Assembly: GCA_963642455.1 (NCBI GenBank) | Contig: CAVIGM010000003.1 | Span: 1-64,000, forward strand | DNA: 64,000 nt | Direction: 5' to 3' | From: Crickella sp963642455 | GTDB lineage: Bacteria > Bacillota > Clostridia > Peptostreptococcales > Anaerovoracaceae | In this document: in pieces, positions 1 through 8,259 of the stretch | Numbering within the stretch: position 1 is the stretch's first letter | Layout of the letters: each line of letters begins with the position of its first letter | Notes under the pieces: generated by a model | Database searches by the model: none | What the model saw: only the letters and a program-made list of their open reading frames with translations | Told to the model about the DNA's origin: nothing | Position numbers and translations under genes: made by a program

Positions 1-52
1 CACGAATACTGGAGCCACAACCCAGGGTCTTAACCACTTGACGACACCCACC
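1..52 (-). tRNA. tRNA-His(GTG), truncated by window edge
   Basis: Read on the minus strand this is the 5' two thirds of a tRNA: an acceptor strand preceded by the extra G (G-1) typical of tRNA-His, a D arm with AGTGGTTAA loop, and an anticodon arm CTGGG/TCCAG holding the loop TTGTGGC with anticodon GTG. The T arm and 3' end lie outside the window. It is the most downstream visible gene of the tRNA cluster. Confidence 0.9.
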
Positions 53-60
53 ATATACTT

Positions 61-168
61 GGTAATTACTCGTAATACTTTGTCACCTCTGCGTCTCGTC
101 CTCAGTCACATACATGAGTATGTTCCTTCGGTCTCGCTTGAGGTTTCGCGTCTTACGAGCAATTCCCG
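61..168. repeat. Long imperfect hairpin between tRNA-Asp and tRNA-His
   Basis: The spacer between two tRNA genes folds back on itself almost completely. The apex is CATAC-ATGA-GTATG (109-122). The outer arms include AATTACTCGTAA (64-75) facing TTACGAGCAATT (153-164), with mismatched but alignable sequence between. A degraded relative of the left arm (TACTTTGTCA..., about 195-225) sits next to tRNA-Asp. It may be a processing structure or a mobile palindromic element; function is not known to me. Confidence 0.6.
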
Positions 169-234
169 GCGTATCTTGAATACCTATGCTCGCCATACTT
201 TGTCAACATTGCGAGTAATTCGAGGTCTTGTAAA

Positions 235-311
235 TGGCGACCGGGAACGGGCTCGAACCGTCGACCTCCAGCGTGACAGGCTGGCATTCTAACCAGCTGA
301 ACTACCCGGCC
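235..311 (-). tRNA. tRNA-Asp(GTC)
   Basis: The minus strand gives acceptor GGCCGGG pairing with CCCGGTC, discriminator G and encoded CCA. The D arm contains AGCTGGTTAGAA. The anticodon loop CTGTCAC carries GTC, and the T loop is TTCGAGC. All arms close. It is co-transcribed with the upstream tRNA-Val and tRNA-Met. Confidence 0.95.
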
Positions 312-316
312 GCAAA

Positions 317-392
317 TGGTGGACGCAATAGGGCTCGAACCTATGACCCCCTGCTTGTAAGGCAGGTGCTCTCCCAGCTGAGCTATGCGTCC
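317..392 (-). tRNA. tRNA-Val(TAC)
   Basis: The minus strand gives acceptor GGACGCA pairing with TGCGTCC, discriminator A and encoded CCA. The D arm contains AGCTGGGAGA, the anticodon loop CTTACAA carries TAC, and the T loop is TTCGAGC. The length is 76 nt. It lies 5 nt downstream of tRNA-Asp on the map. Confidence 0.95.
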
Positions 393-400
393 TTAACAAA

Positions 401-477
401 TGGTAGCGGCGATTGGACTTGAACCAATGACCTTCCGGGTATGAACCGGACGCTCTAGCCAGCTAAGCTACGCCGCC
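401..477 (-). tRNA. tRNA-Met(CAT), elongator type
   Basis: The minus strand begins GGCGGCGTAGCTTAGCTGGC and ends with encoded CCA. The anticodon arm is TCCGG-TTCATAC-CCGGA with anticodon CAT. The first base pair is G-T, and the stem lacks the three consecutive G-C pairs of initiator tRNA. The sequence closely resembles the Bacillus elongator tRNA-Met. It is the first gene of the cluster. Confidence 0.93.
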
Positions 478-508
478 ACATAGTGACATTTCTCAATGCC
501 GCTTGATA

Positions 509-537
509 ATATTAGCAAATCCCACTAACATTGTCAA
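509..537 (-). promoter_or_regulatory. Sigma-A promoter of the tRNA cluster
   Basis: On the minus strand there is a perfect -35 TTGACA (537-532), a 17-nt spacer and a -10 TAATAT (514-509). Transcription would start near 502, about 25 nt before tRNA-Met. It overlaps the upstream part of the plus-strand promoter of lgt, so the two transcription units diverge from a shared core region. Confidence 0.85.
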
Positions 538-546
538 CTGTTTTTG

Positions 547-555
547 TGCTATACT
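547..555 (+). promoter_or_regulatory. Extended -10 promoter of lgt
   Basis: TGC-TATACT is an extended -10 element. No good -35 is correctly spaced: TTGTCA at 531-536 is only 13 nt away. The predicted start is near 562, giving a leader of about 118 nt. The leader contains short GATTCTTG repeats (about 575-612) of no clear meaning. Confidence 0.55.
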
Positions 556-679
556 TTGACCGAGTATTATTGGAAATTCTTGAGGATTCTTGTGGATTCT
601 TGAGAATCATTGATGAATTGCGAATCCTAAATATTTAATAGGCGTTCTCGTATTAGTTTCATATTATTAAGGAGCAATA

Positions 680-1429
680 ATGACTTCACCGGGCCCAGTT
701 GCATTTACAATCGGAAATATCGACATTATGTGGTACGGAGTGCTAATCGCTTCTGCCATGCTTCTTGCGGTTGTCATCAGCAGCCATCGTGCTCCTCGAC
801 ACAATCTCACAGGCGACGACGTCCTCGACATCGTTATCTGGATGCTTCCTTGCGGAGTCATCGGCGCGAGACTTTACTATGTCATTTTCAACTGGGACCT
901 GTATGGCGGAAACCTTGCGGCAATCATCAACATCAGGGGCGGCGGACTTGCCATTCACGGCGGGCTGATTGTGGGCATACTTACAGTCTATCTTGTATGT
1001 AGGAAAAAGGGAAAAGATTTCCTCGACGCACTCGACCTTTTCTTGCCAACAGTCGCTCTTGCACAGGCCATCGGCCGCTGGGGGAATTTCTTCAACAGCG
1101 AGGCACACGGAACTGCAACGGATCTTCCTTGGGCAATCATCGTTGACGGACAGAGCGTCCACCCTACTTTTCTATACGAATCCATTTGGTGCTTGCTTCT
1201 TTTCATATTCTTAAGCTATATTGACAGCAAGAAGCGCAGCTTCAAAGGACAGATTACGTGCTTATACGGAATGCTCTATTCAGTTGAAAGGTTCTTCGTG
1301 GAATGGCTCAGGACAGACAGCCTCATGATTGGGCCGTTCAAGCAAGCTCAGGTTCTAAGCCTCATTGTCATCGCAGCTTGCGCATTCATGTATGCATACT
1401 TCCGAAAGAAGTACCCTTTTACAGATTGA
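680..1429 (+). CDS. lgt: Prolipoprotein diacylglyceryl transferase
   Basis: This integral membrane enzyme transfers diacylglycerol from phosphatidylglycerol to the lipobox cysteine of prolipoproteins, the first step of lipoprotein maturation. The 249-residue protein has several hydrophobic segments. It carries the family signatures GGLAIHGGLI (with the catalytic-region His), GRWGNFFNSEAHG (the Lgt signature) and ERFFVEWLRTDSL near the C terminus. The length is slightly short of the usual 260-290. An AAGGAG ribosome site precedes the ATG. ychF follows after 33 nt, so the two are probably co-transcribed. The lipoprotein at the far end of the window is a possible substrate. Confidence 0.96.
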   Translation: MTSPGPVAFTIGNIDIMWYGVLIASAMLLAVVISSHRAPRHNLTGDDVLDIVIWMLPCGVIGARLYYVIFNWDLYGGNLAAIINIRGGGLAIHGGLIVGILTVYLVCRKKGKDFLDALDLFLPTVALAQAIGRWGNFFNSEAHGTATDLPWAIIVDGQSVHPTFLYESIWCLLLFIFLSYIDSKKRSFKGQITCLYGMLYSVERFFVEWLRTDSLMIGPFKQAQVLSLIVIAACAFMYAYFRKKYPFTD

Positions 1430-1462
1430 ATTATAAATAACGCAAACGAAAGGATTTAATTT

Positions 1463-2554
1463 ATGAAATTAGGAATTGTTGGACTCCCTAACGTGGGAAA
1501 AAGCACACTTTTCAACGCAATCACTAAGGCCGGTGCCGAGGCGGCGAACTACCCTTTCTGCACCATCGAGCCTAATGTCGGAGTTGTGGCCGTGCCTGAC
1601 GAGCGCGTTACGACACTTTCGAACGTATATCACTCAAAGAAAACCATCTATACGACTATTGAATTTTGCGACATTGCGGGGCTTGTTAAGGGTGCCTCCA
1701 AAGGCGAGGGGCTTGGCAACAAATTCCTCGGGCACATCCGCGAGGTCGACGCCATAGTTCATGTTGTGCGCTGCTTCGACGACGGCAATGTTGTCCATGT
1801 TGACGGAAGAATTGACCCGATTTCGGACATCGAAACGATAAATACCGAGCTGATTATCTCGGACATGGAGGTTCTCGACAGGAGAATTCAGAAGACGATG
1901 AAGCAGCTTAAGGCAGACAAAAGCGCCCAGGCAGAGCTTGATCTTCTTAATCGCATCAACGACTTTATCGCTGACGGCAAGCCTGCAAGAAATATGGACC
2001 TCGACGACGAGGAGAAAGATTTCGTTAAGAGCCTTGACCTTCTTTCGTATAAGCCTGTAATTTATGCCGCTAATATCTCCGAGGACGATATCGCGGGCGA
2101 GGCCAATGATTATGTCAAGAAGGTGCAGGAATATGCGGCTTCCGAAGGCTCCGAGCTCGTTGTTATTTGTGCAAAAATCGAGGCTGAGCTGTCGGAACTT
2201 GACGATGAAGAGAAGGCAATGTTCCTCGAGGAGCTTGGTCTATCCGAGTCAGGCCTCGACAAGCTTATTAAATCCTCCTATTCCCTGCTTGACCTCATTT
2301 CCTTTATTACGACCGGCGAGGATGAGACAAGAGCTTGGACCATCAAGCGCGGAACACTCGCACCTAAGGCCGCAGGAAGAATCCACACGGATTTCGAGAA
2401 AGGTTTTATAAGAGCTGAGACCATCGCTTACGATAAGCTTATGGAATGTGACGGCAAGCTTTCCGCTGCTAAGGAAAAAGGCTGGCTCAGGTCCGAGGGC
2501 AAGGACTACGAGGTGAAGGACGGCGACATCTGCCACTTCCTTTTCAATGTGTAA
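1463..2554 (+). CDS. ychF: Ribosome-associated ATPase YchF (Obg family)
   Basis: YchF is a universally conserved P-loop NTPase that binds ribosomes and prefers ATP over GTP. It is linked to translation and redox stress. The 363-residue protein opens with the Walker A motif GLPNVGKS (residues 7-14), followed by switch motif DIAGLVKGASKGEGLGNKFL. The G4 position reads NISE instead of NKxD, the change that gives ATP preference in this family. An inserted helical region and a C-terminal TGS domain (from about residue 278, TGEDETRAWTIKRG) complete the usual architecture. It has a full-length match to family size. Confidence 0.97.
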   Translation: MKLGIVGLPNVGKSTLFNAITKAGAEAANYPFCTIEPNVGVVAVPDERVTTLSNVYHSKKTIYTTIEFCDIAGLVKGASKGEGLGNKFLGHIREVDAIVHVVRCFDDGNVVHVDGRIDPISDIETINTELIISDMEVLDRRIQKTMKQLKADKSAQAELDLLNRINDFIADGKPARNMDLDDEEKDFVKSLDLLSYKPVIYAANISEDDIAGEANDYVKKVQEYAASEGSELVVICAKIEAELSELDDEEKAMFLEELGLSESGLDKLIKSSYSLLDLISFITTGEDETRAWTIKRGTLAPKAAGRIHTDFEKGFIRAETIAYDKLMECDGKLSAAKEKGWLRSEGKDYEVKDGDICHFLFNV

Positions 2555-2613
2555 TTAATGTTTAATTATTGTGCGATTAACATGTAATAGCAATCGACAA
2601 TTATAGTTTCAAA

Positions 2614-2628
2614 TAATATTTAAGTATG
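2614..2628 (+). promoter_or_regulatory. Possible -10 element abutting the start of the YprB-type gene
   Basis: TAATAT (2614-2619) ends six nt before the ATG at 2626, and no Shine-Dalgarno sequence precedes that ATG. This spacing would produce a leaderless mRNA. No convincing -35 is seen at 16-18 nt, so the call is weak. Readthrough from ychF with a non-SD start is the alternative. Confidence 0.3.
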
Positions 2629-3672
2629 AAGAAATTCGAGCGAGAATACAATATTTCTGAATACAAAGGCGAGGCTTACTCCCACTACTTTGGTGGGCTT
2701 AAGCCTTGTGTTTTTGATATAGAAGCGACAGGTCTGAGCCCAAGGCTCTGCAAGGTCATTATGACCGCGATGCTTGTGCCTACCGACAAAGGCGTCAAGA
2801 TCACGCAGTTTCTTGCGGAGAATCACTACGAAGAGGACAAGGTCCTTACGGCCACCATGGATTTTCTGCATGAAGAAGGAATCGATTATCTGATTACCTA
2901 CAACGGGCAGACCTACGACGTCCCTTTCGTGAACACAAGGCTCGACATGCTCTGCCTCCCTTACCAGCTCGATTTGTATGATTTTGACCTATATAAATTT
3001 CTTAAGAAACACAGCATACTTCCAAGGCTTCTCGATTCGCTCAGTCAGGCTTCGGTCGAAAGGTTCTTCATGATTAGAAAGGATCGAGAGGATACGATTT
3101 CTGGAAAAGAAATCATCGTGCTTTTCGACGAGTACGCAAGGACGGGAAACTCGCAGATTGAGAAGGTGATACTGACTCACAATCGCGAGGATGTTCTGCA
3201 GTTATATAAAATTCTGCATAATGCAGGCGGCAATGAGTGGTCTTTCGTTCTTGACGGGGCGTCCTTCGACTCAGCGATTTCGTCCTATGGTGTTCCTGCG
3301 GGCAAGGCGCGCTTCTCTGTTCGCCCTTCAATAGATAAGAGCCGCAACATGCTGAGAATTAGAGGAAGGCAGAATACCGATCCAATCGGCGCCGCTTATT
3401 TCTCAGGCATCAACTCGCCTATTACGGCAATGTTCAACTTTGCTACCAAATCAATCGATATCAATCTGCCTTTAAGCAAATACGCGGATTCTTTCTATGT
3501 AGATATAAAAGCCCTCGGATTCGAGGACTTTGAATGCGTCCAACTCCGAGAGCTTGAAACTTGTGATGCTTATGTAAATGGATATCTTGTTCTGCTTGAC
3601 GAGGGCAAGCCATCTTGGCGCGCCATCAACGACCTTTCCTGCAAGCTTGTAAGCATTCTCGCAAATCGCTAA
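2626..3672 (+). CDS. YprB-type ribonuclease H-like (DEDD exonuclease-fold) protein
   Basis: The protein resembles the YprB/RNase_H_2 family, predicted 3'-5' exonucleases of the DEDD superfamily. Visible motifs are CVFDIEATGL (Exo I, the DxE metal site, near residues 29-38), ITYNGQTYDVPFVNTRL (Exo II, containing the Asp) and LTHNREDVLQLYKIL (Exo III). The C-terminal 130 residues carry no motif I recognise. The 348 residues fit the family with an extension. The start is not supported by a ribosome site; the alignment of the N terminus with the family favours this ATG. The substrate is unknown. Confidence 0.8.
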   Translation: MKKFEREYNISEYKGEAYSHYFGGLKPCVFDIEATGLSPRLCKVIMTAMLVPTDKGVKITQFLAENHYEEDKVLTATMDFLHEEGIDYLITYNGQTYDVPFVNTRLDMLCLPYQLDLYDFDLYKFLKKHSILPRLLDSLSQASVERFFMIRKDREDTISGKEIIVLFDEYARTGNSQIEKVILTHNREDVLQLYKILHNAGGNEWSFVLDGASFDSAISSYGVPAGKARFSVRPSIDKSRNMLRIRGRQNTDPIGAAYFSGINSPITAMFNFATKSIDINLPLSKYADSFYVDIKALGFEDFECVQLRELETCDAYVNGYLVLLDEGKPSWRAINDLSCKLVSILANR

Positions 3673-3847
3673 AAAGCGCGACTTCAAGAAGCTTCCTCTT
3701 CGCCACTCGGCGCGGCAACTGCTTCTTGAAGGGCCTTTGGCGACGCCTGTACTTAGCGATTGGCCGAGGGCTCGTCCCTCGGACAGAGCTTAGTATCAGC
3801 TGCGTCGACAACGGAGCGAGAGCGTGCCTTCAAGAAGCTCTTACGCG
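3673..3847. repeat. Hairpin-rich repeat element in convergent spacer (copy 1)
   Basis: The spacer separates two convergent genes. It contains an 11-bp perfect inverted repeat CTTCAAGAAGC (3682-3692) / GCTTCTTGAAG (3721-3731), an inner CGCC-ACT-CGGCG foldback, a second hairpin CCGAGGG/CCCTCGG (3764-3782), and a third arm CTTCAAGAAGC (3828-3838). The segment 3696-3764 is about four-fifths identical to the reverse complement of 31006-31074. The tail (from 3812, CGGAGCGAGAGCGTG) resembles 55727-55755. It is likely a REP-like element that also acts as a bidirectional terminator. Confidence 0.65.
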
Positions 3848-4735
3848 TTATTCTATGTCGCGGATGTCCGAGAAACCTTTTCCAAGGCCCCATACGGAAT
3901 TGACGCTGAATACCGCCACAAACGACTGCGGATCGTTCTTCGCAAGATGCCTCTTAATCAGAAAGCTCTCGCGAGGCGAGCAGATAATCTTTAGTTGTTT
4001 CTTCATTTCTCCTGTATACTCACCTACGATTTCGGTCGACGTAACTCCCCTGCCGATTTCCTTTATAACATATTTGCTAATCTCATCTGGTATCGACGTG
4101 ATGATATTGAGCTCAACGAGCTTGCCGGAAACGCCGTAGAGAACCGCATCTGTCATTTTCATATTTATATACATGATGATGAGCGCATACAGAGCGATGT
4201 TGATGCCGAATACGAAGGCTGACGCCACTACGATAAAGACATCTATTATAAAAGAAATCCTCGACAGCGCAATGTATGGGAAGAATTTGTACTTGATGAC
4301 CTTCGCAAGCGAGTCTGTGCCGCCGGAGGAATATCCTCCGAGGAAGGTGATGCCGTTGGAAATCCCGAATGCCACTCCGCAGAAAATAGCCGAAAGGAAA
4401 ATATCCTGAGTTCTCAGAAGTTGCAGATTGAGCTTCTCGAAAATGAACATAATAATAGGATAGGCAAATGACATCGCTATGATTTTCCTTGCCTCCTTGA
4501 AGCCGAGCGAAACCCATACGATGATAAGAACTATCATTGCAAAGCCGTAATAGATTAAAGAATAGCTAAGGCTTGTAAAATGCTGGACGATTCTCGAAAG
4601 GCCGGTTACTCCGCCGTAGGTCAAGCCGCTTGGAATCATAATCGCAACAATCGCAAACGAGCCGACACTACTTCCGAGCAGCACCGTAAGCGCCTCATTT
4701 AGGATTTTGCCGAATTTGCTATCAGTCTTAATCAT
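3848..4735 (-). CDS. YitT family membrane protein (DUF161-DUF2179)
   Basis: The 295-residue membrane protein has five or six hydrophobic helices in the first 190 residues, including the YitT signature segments GGVTGLSRI and GGYSSGGTDSLAKVIKYK. A soluble C-terminal DUF2179 domain follows (from about residue 225, GRGVTSTEIVGEYTGEMKKQLKIICSP). Proteins of this family are common in Firmicutes, where they are thought to be transporters or permease-like, but no substrate is established. GGAGG lies 8 nt before the ATG. It stands alone between a convergent neighbour and the downstream-mapped methyltransferase. Confidence 0.9.
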   Translation of the reverse strand: MIKTDSKFGKILNEALTVLLGSSVGSFAIVAIMIPSGLTYGGVTGLSRIVQHFTSLSYSLIYYGFAMIVLIIVWVSLGFKEARKIIAMSFAYPIIMFIFEKLNLQLLRTQDIFLSAIFCGVAFGISNGITFLGGYSSGGTDSLAKVIKYKFFPYIALSRISFIIDVFIVVASAFVFGINIALYALIIMYINMKMTDAVLYGVSGKLVELNIITSIPDEISKYVIKEIGRGVTSTEIVGEYTGEMKKQLKIICSPRESFLIKRHLAKNDPQSFVAVFSVNSVWGLGKGFSDIRDIE

Positions 4736-4766
4736 TTCCTATCCTCCATTCTCAAATTTTCTTAAC

Positions 4767-4823
4767 AAGTTCTAAGTTCTAACTTCGAAATTCTAAGTTC
4801 TAAGTTCATGCATTTCGAAATTC
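4767..4823. repeat. Short tandem repeats (TTCTAAG unit) upstream of yitT
   Basis: The spacer between the methyltransferase stop and the yitT start is made of repeated TTCTAAGTTCTAA units, interrupted by TTCGAAATTC, which itself occurs twice. It belongs to the pattern of spacer-specific tandem repeats seen across this window. Confidence 0.6.
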
Positions 4824-4838
4824 AATCTCAATGCGTAC

Positions 4839-6227
4839 TCAATTCAAATCACATTCGAAGAAATATTCTCTGCCGAAGACGTCGACGGCAATAAATGCAA
4901 CGCGGCCAGACGCCACTACGCTTATTCTATCCCAATCGGAAGAAATGGTGCTGCCCGTCGCGAAGCCTTGAATCCTTCCTTTATAAGCTGCATCCACCAT
5001 AATATAATCGATGAAGCTCTGCGGGCATTTGTTTGCAAGGTCTTCAATATCATCCCTCTCTTTGAAAGGAATATGCCCAATATCTATATCGGGTATGAAT
5101 TTGCTAAGCGAGAAAGTGCATAGCCTTCTGCCATCTTCAAGCTCCTCGCTGCTGCTAAGATCAAATTCCAAGCAGCCTCGCCTTAGACGACGCTCATTTG
5201 CGTCCGTTATGAATCGATAATTCGCATTTAGAAGCTCGAGCCTTTTTCTACTCATTCCAAGGGCAAGCTCTTCAACATCGCAGCCTATCCACTTGCGACC
5301 TAAGCCCTCCGCAGCTTCAAGAAGCGAGCCTGATCCGCAGAAGAAATCCGCGCAGATGTCGCCCGCCTTCGAGGCCGAGCATACAATTCTTTCCATTAGC
5401 TCCATAGGCTTCTGTGTCGCATATCCGGTTCTTTCCTTCGACGTCCTTCCGACCATATCAATCGACCAGACATCCTTGGCATTTACCATGGTGTACCAAC
5501 CGTAATCGTCCTTATATTCCTCGACGCCTTTGAAATTATACGGCTTCAAGTCACGATTGTAAGACTTTTCCTTGGCGACCTCAAGATAGTATTGTGAAGA
5601 TTTCGCATAGACTAAGATGGTGTCGTGTTTTCTCGAGAAATGCTTGCTGCTTGAGCCTCCCGATTTGTAACTCCAGATTATTTCGTTGACGAAATTCTTC
5701 TCGCCCATGAGTTCGTCGAGTATGAGCTTGACATAATGAGACGAGTGCCAGTCAAGATGTATCCACAAGGTTCCGTCGTCGGAGAGCAGCTCCTTCATAA
5801 GTACGAGCCTTGCCGTTATATTGCAAATATAAAATTCAAGGCTTCTTTCGAAGGTGTCGTCGTAAGCAAGGTGGTGGAATTTGTGGCTTCGTCCCTCTTC
5901 GTCTGTGATGCTGAAGCTGGCGTTGTATTTGGCCTTAGAGAAAAAAGGCGGGTCTATGTATATCAGCTTGATGCGACCCTTGTATCCGTGTTCGAGCAGC
6001 CACTTCATATACGACAAATTATCCGCTCTCGCAAGCAGATTCTCGCTGCAGCCTTTGCTTGAATCGAGGCTTAGCTCCCCGCTGCATTCTTTTGCGGGCT
6101 TAGTCTCGCTCTTGTCACCGAGCTCGCCATTTGGCTTGGGCTCATATTCGGCATTTAGAGCGCCTACCCTTTCGGCAAGAGCCATGCCCTCATTCATTCC
6201 ATTTCTGATTTCGTCAATGATACTCAA
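4839..6227 (-). CDS. Site-specific DNA methyltransferase (beta-class arrangement, probably N6-adenine)
   Basis: It would transfer a methyl group from SAM to a base in a specific DNA sequence. The 462-residue protein carries catalytic motif IV as YIDPPF (residues 90-95), a TQKP motif near residue 271, and the SAM-binding motif I as DFFCGSGS near residue 294. Motif IV before motif I defines the beta class, and DPPF fits N6-adenine enzymes. About 120 C-terminal residues match nothing I recognise; they or the middle region may hold target recognition. No restriction endonuclease gene is adjacent, so it looks orphan. The N terminus of about 60 residues is low-complexity and probably disordered. 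Confidence 0.88.
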   Translation of the reverse strand: MSIIDEIRNGMNEGMALAERVGALNAEYEPKPNGELGDKSETKPAKECSGELSLDSSKGCSENLLARADNLSYMKWLLEHGYKGRIKLIYIDPPFFSKAKYNASFSITDEEGRSHKFHHLAYDDTFERSLEFYICNITARLVLMKELLSDDGTLWIHLDWHSSHYVKLILDELMGEKNFVNEIIWSYKSGGSSSKHFSRKHDTILVYAKSSQYYLEVAKEKSYNRDLKPYNFKGVEEYKDDYGWYTMVNAKDVWSIDMVGRTSKERTGYATQKPMELMERIVCSASKAGDICADFFCGSGSLLEAAEGLGRKWIGCDVEELALGMSRKRLELLNANYRFITDANERRLRRGCLEFDLSSSEELEDGRRLCTFSLSKFIPDIDIGHIPFKERDDIEDLANKCPQSFIDYIMVDAAYKGRIQGFATGSTISSDWDRISVVASGRVAFIAVDVFGREYFFECDLN

Positions 6228-6262
6228 TCTATCTTCCTCTTTATCGGTATCTTCTTTGGTTC

Positions 6263-6338
6263 TATCCGTTGTCGAAGCTTGTCTCCCTTGTCGAAGCTTA
6301 TCTCCCTTGTTGAAGCTTCTATCCCTTGTCGAAGCTTA
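6263..6338. repeat. Four tandem copies of a 19-bp unit upstream of the methyltransferase
   Basis: Units at 6263-6281, 6282-6300, 6301-6319 and 6320-6338 share the consensus TCTCCCTTGTCGAAGCTTA. Each contains GAAGCTT. They lie in the 5' leader of the methyltransferase gene (minus strand), about 35-110 nt upstream of its ATG. Confidence 0.9.
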
Positions 6339-6402
6339 TCAAAGAATTAAAGAATCCCGTGCGTATGCGCGGGATTGCTTCTTTTATCTTAATCTATATC
6401 TC

Positions 6403-6825
6403 TTAGTTCAGAACTTCAATTCCTTCGAAGTCGACACCAAGCATTTCCTCAAGCTCAGCGCTGATGCTGATTACGAAGTTGATTCCGTATTCCTTTGAAA
6501 TCACCTTGAGCTTATTGATGAAGCTTGGTAATACCTCAAGCGAGAAATCAGCGTGCTTCATAACGCCATCAAGATACATTGTCTCGATATCGTTATCTGA
6601 GCTGATGATTCCGAAGATGAAGCCAATATATTCATCCTCGTTTGTAATATGCTTGAAGTCCTCCATGCAAATTACTCGAATGTTATAGTCAAGGTCGAAA
6701 ATAAGTCGTGCGTTCTTGTTAATGAAAATGATGCTTCCCTTTGCCTGCTGAACATGCTCATTAGCAAGCTCAATCATCTTCTTTGTCTTTCCGCTACCCT
6801 TATGTCCGACTAATACCTTCACCAT
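6403..6825 (-). CDS. Small P-loop protein, often annotated PilT-like
   Basis: The 140-residue protein starts with a Walker A motif GHKGSGKT (residues 8-15), followed by a short alpha/beta region with MYLDG (near residue 90), which could serve as Walker B. Similar small proteins in Clostridia are labelled 'twitching motility protein PilT', but it lacks the PilT core and no pilus genes are nearby. I regard the function as unknown. AGGAGG precedes the ATG. It lies between glyA and the methyltransferase, each spaced by 100 nt or more, so it may be transcribed separately. Confidence 0.75.
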   Translation of the reverse strand: MVKVLVGHKGSGKTKKMIELANEHVQQAKGSIIFINKNARLIFDLDYNIRVICMEDFKHITNEDEYIGFIFGIISSDNDIETMYLDGVMKHADFSLEVLPSFINKLKVISKEYGINFVISISAELEEMLGVDFEGIEVLN

Positions 6826-6932
6826 TTCGCTTGTCCTCCTACAAAATTAAGTTCCCTTATTATATTCCAGCACGAGAATTTGTTCAAGAGAATAAATTCA
6901 AGTATTCTAAGATAATTTCCTTATTATTTAGC

Positions 6933-8189
6933 TTACTTAGCCTCTTTAGCCTTAGCGTCGAGTTCCTTAACTACCTCGTCAATTCTATGAGCAACTTTGC
7001 GGAAATCATCTTCCTTGAATCCTCTTGTTGTCATAGGCGCTGTACCAACTCTTACTCCTGAAGTCTGCATTGGTGAACGCTTCTCGTTAGGAACGCAGTT
7101 CTTATTGAGAGTGATGCCAACCTCGTCAAGAGCATTCTGCAGGTCTTTTCCTGTAAAATCATGATCCGAAAGGTCGAGAAGGAATACGTGGTTATCTGTT
7201 CCGCCTGTTACAACATTGTATCCGAGCTTAACGAATTCGTCTGCAAAAGCAGCACAGTTAAGTCTAACCTGGTGCTGATATTCCTTGAATTCAGGCTTAA
7301 GTGCTTCCTCAGCGCATACTGCCTTACCTGCGATGATGTGCTCAAGTGGGCCACCCTGTGCGTAAGGGAATACAGCGCTGTCAACCTTCTTAGCGAGCTC
7401 TGGCTTTGCAAAAATCAGTCCGCCACGAGGTCCTCTAAGTGTCTTATGTGTTGTTGTAGTTACGATGTCTGCATATCCGAATGGTGATGGATGCTCCTCT
7501 GCAGCTACAAGTCCTGCGATATGAGCCATATCTACCATGAAGTATGCTCCAACTTCCTTTGCAACCTCTGCAAAAGCAGGGAAATCTATAATTCTTGAAT
7601 ATGCGCTTGCGCCTGTCAGGATCAGCTTAGGGTGAAGCTCTCTTGCCTTCTTCTTGAGGTCTTCCATATCGATGAAGCCGTTGTCGTCTACATCATAGAA
7701 GTGAACGTCATAGAGCTTGCCGCTGAAGTTAACGCTTGATCCGTGTGTAAGGTGTCCGCCATTATCAAGGTTAAGACCAAGAATGGTATCTCCTGGCTCA
7801 AGTACAGCCTTGTATGCTGCGAAATTAGCCTGTGAGCCTGAATGAGGCTGAACATTTACATGGTAGTCTGTCTTGAATACTTTTCTCCACATATCGCAGC
7901 AGTATTCTTCGAGCTCATCAACGTACTTAGTTCCGCCATAATATCTTCCCTTGTTGCCGGAGGTTCTTACATAAGGATAACCCTCAGCATACTTCCAAGA
8001 AAGGCAGCTTCCGCATGCAGCCATTACAGCCTCTGAGCAATAGTTCTCTGAAGCGATTAACTCGATGTTATTCTGCTGACGCTTATACTCTTTGTTAATC
8101 ATCTCAGCTACCGTTGGAGAAACCTTAGCAATTTCGTCAACTATCATCTGGTTGTAATTGCTGTTGTCGATACCATTTCTGTCAAACAT
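6933..8189 (-). CDS. glyA: Serine hydroxymethyltransferase
   Basis: This PLP enzyme interconverts serine and glycine with transfer of a one-carbon unit to tetrahydrofolate. The 418-residue length is the usual bacterial size. Visible motifs are IASENYCSEAVMAACGS at the N terminus, HSGSQANFAAYKA, and the PLP lysine in TTTTHKTLRGPRGG (near residue 235). GGPLEHIIAGKAV and GGTDNHVFLLDL are also typical. A GAAAGGAAG ribosome site precedes the ATG. The neighbour folC makes the polyglutamylated folate cofactor, a natural functional partner. Confidence 0.98.
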   Translation of the reverse strand: MFDRNGIDNSNYNQMIVDEIAKVSPTVAEMINKEYKRQQNNIELIASENYCSEAVMAACGSCLSWKYAEGYPYVRTSGNKGRYYGGTKYVDELEEYCCDMWRKVFKTDYHVNVQPHSGSQANFAAYKAVLEPGDTILGLNLDNGGHLTHGSSVNFSGKLYDVHFYDVDDNGFIDMEDLKKKARELHPKLILTGASAYSRIIDFPAFAEVAKEVGAYFMVDMAHIAGLVAAEEHPSPFGYADIVTTTTHKTLRGPRGGLIFAKPELAKKVDSAVFPYAQGGPLEHIIAGKAVCAEEALKPEFKEYQHQVRLNCAAFADEFVKLGYNVVTGGTDNHVFLLDLSDHDFTGKDLQNALDEVGITLNKNCVPNEKRSPMQTSGVRVGTAPMTTRGFKEDDFRKVAHRIDEVVKELDAKAKEAK

Positions 8190-8259
8190 TTTTTTCTTCT
8201 TCCTTTCGCTTTGAAAAATTTAGATTTTGTTAAAATTGTTATTGTGGTTATGTTTATAT

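Noticed and set aside
38..422. Two short frames across the tRNA genes
   Set aside because: They run antisense over complete tRNA-Asp and tRNA-Val genes.
5881..6498. Open frame of 205 codons on the plus strand
   Set aside because: It spans the methyltransferase start, the 19-bp repeats and the end of the P-loop gene; low complexity and no initiation site.
6403..6825. PilT twitching motility ATPase
   Set aside because: Only 140 residues with a lone Walker A and no PilT core or pilus genes; left as a P-loop protein.
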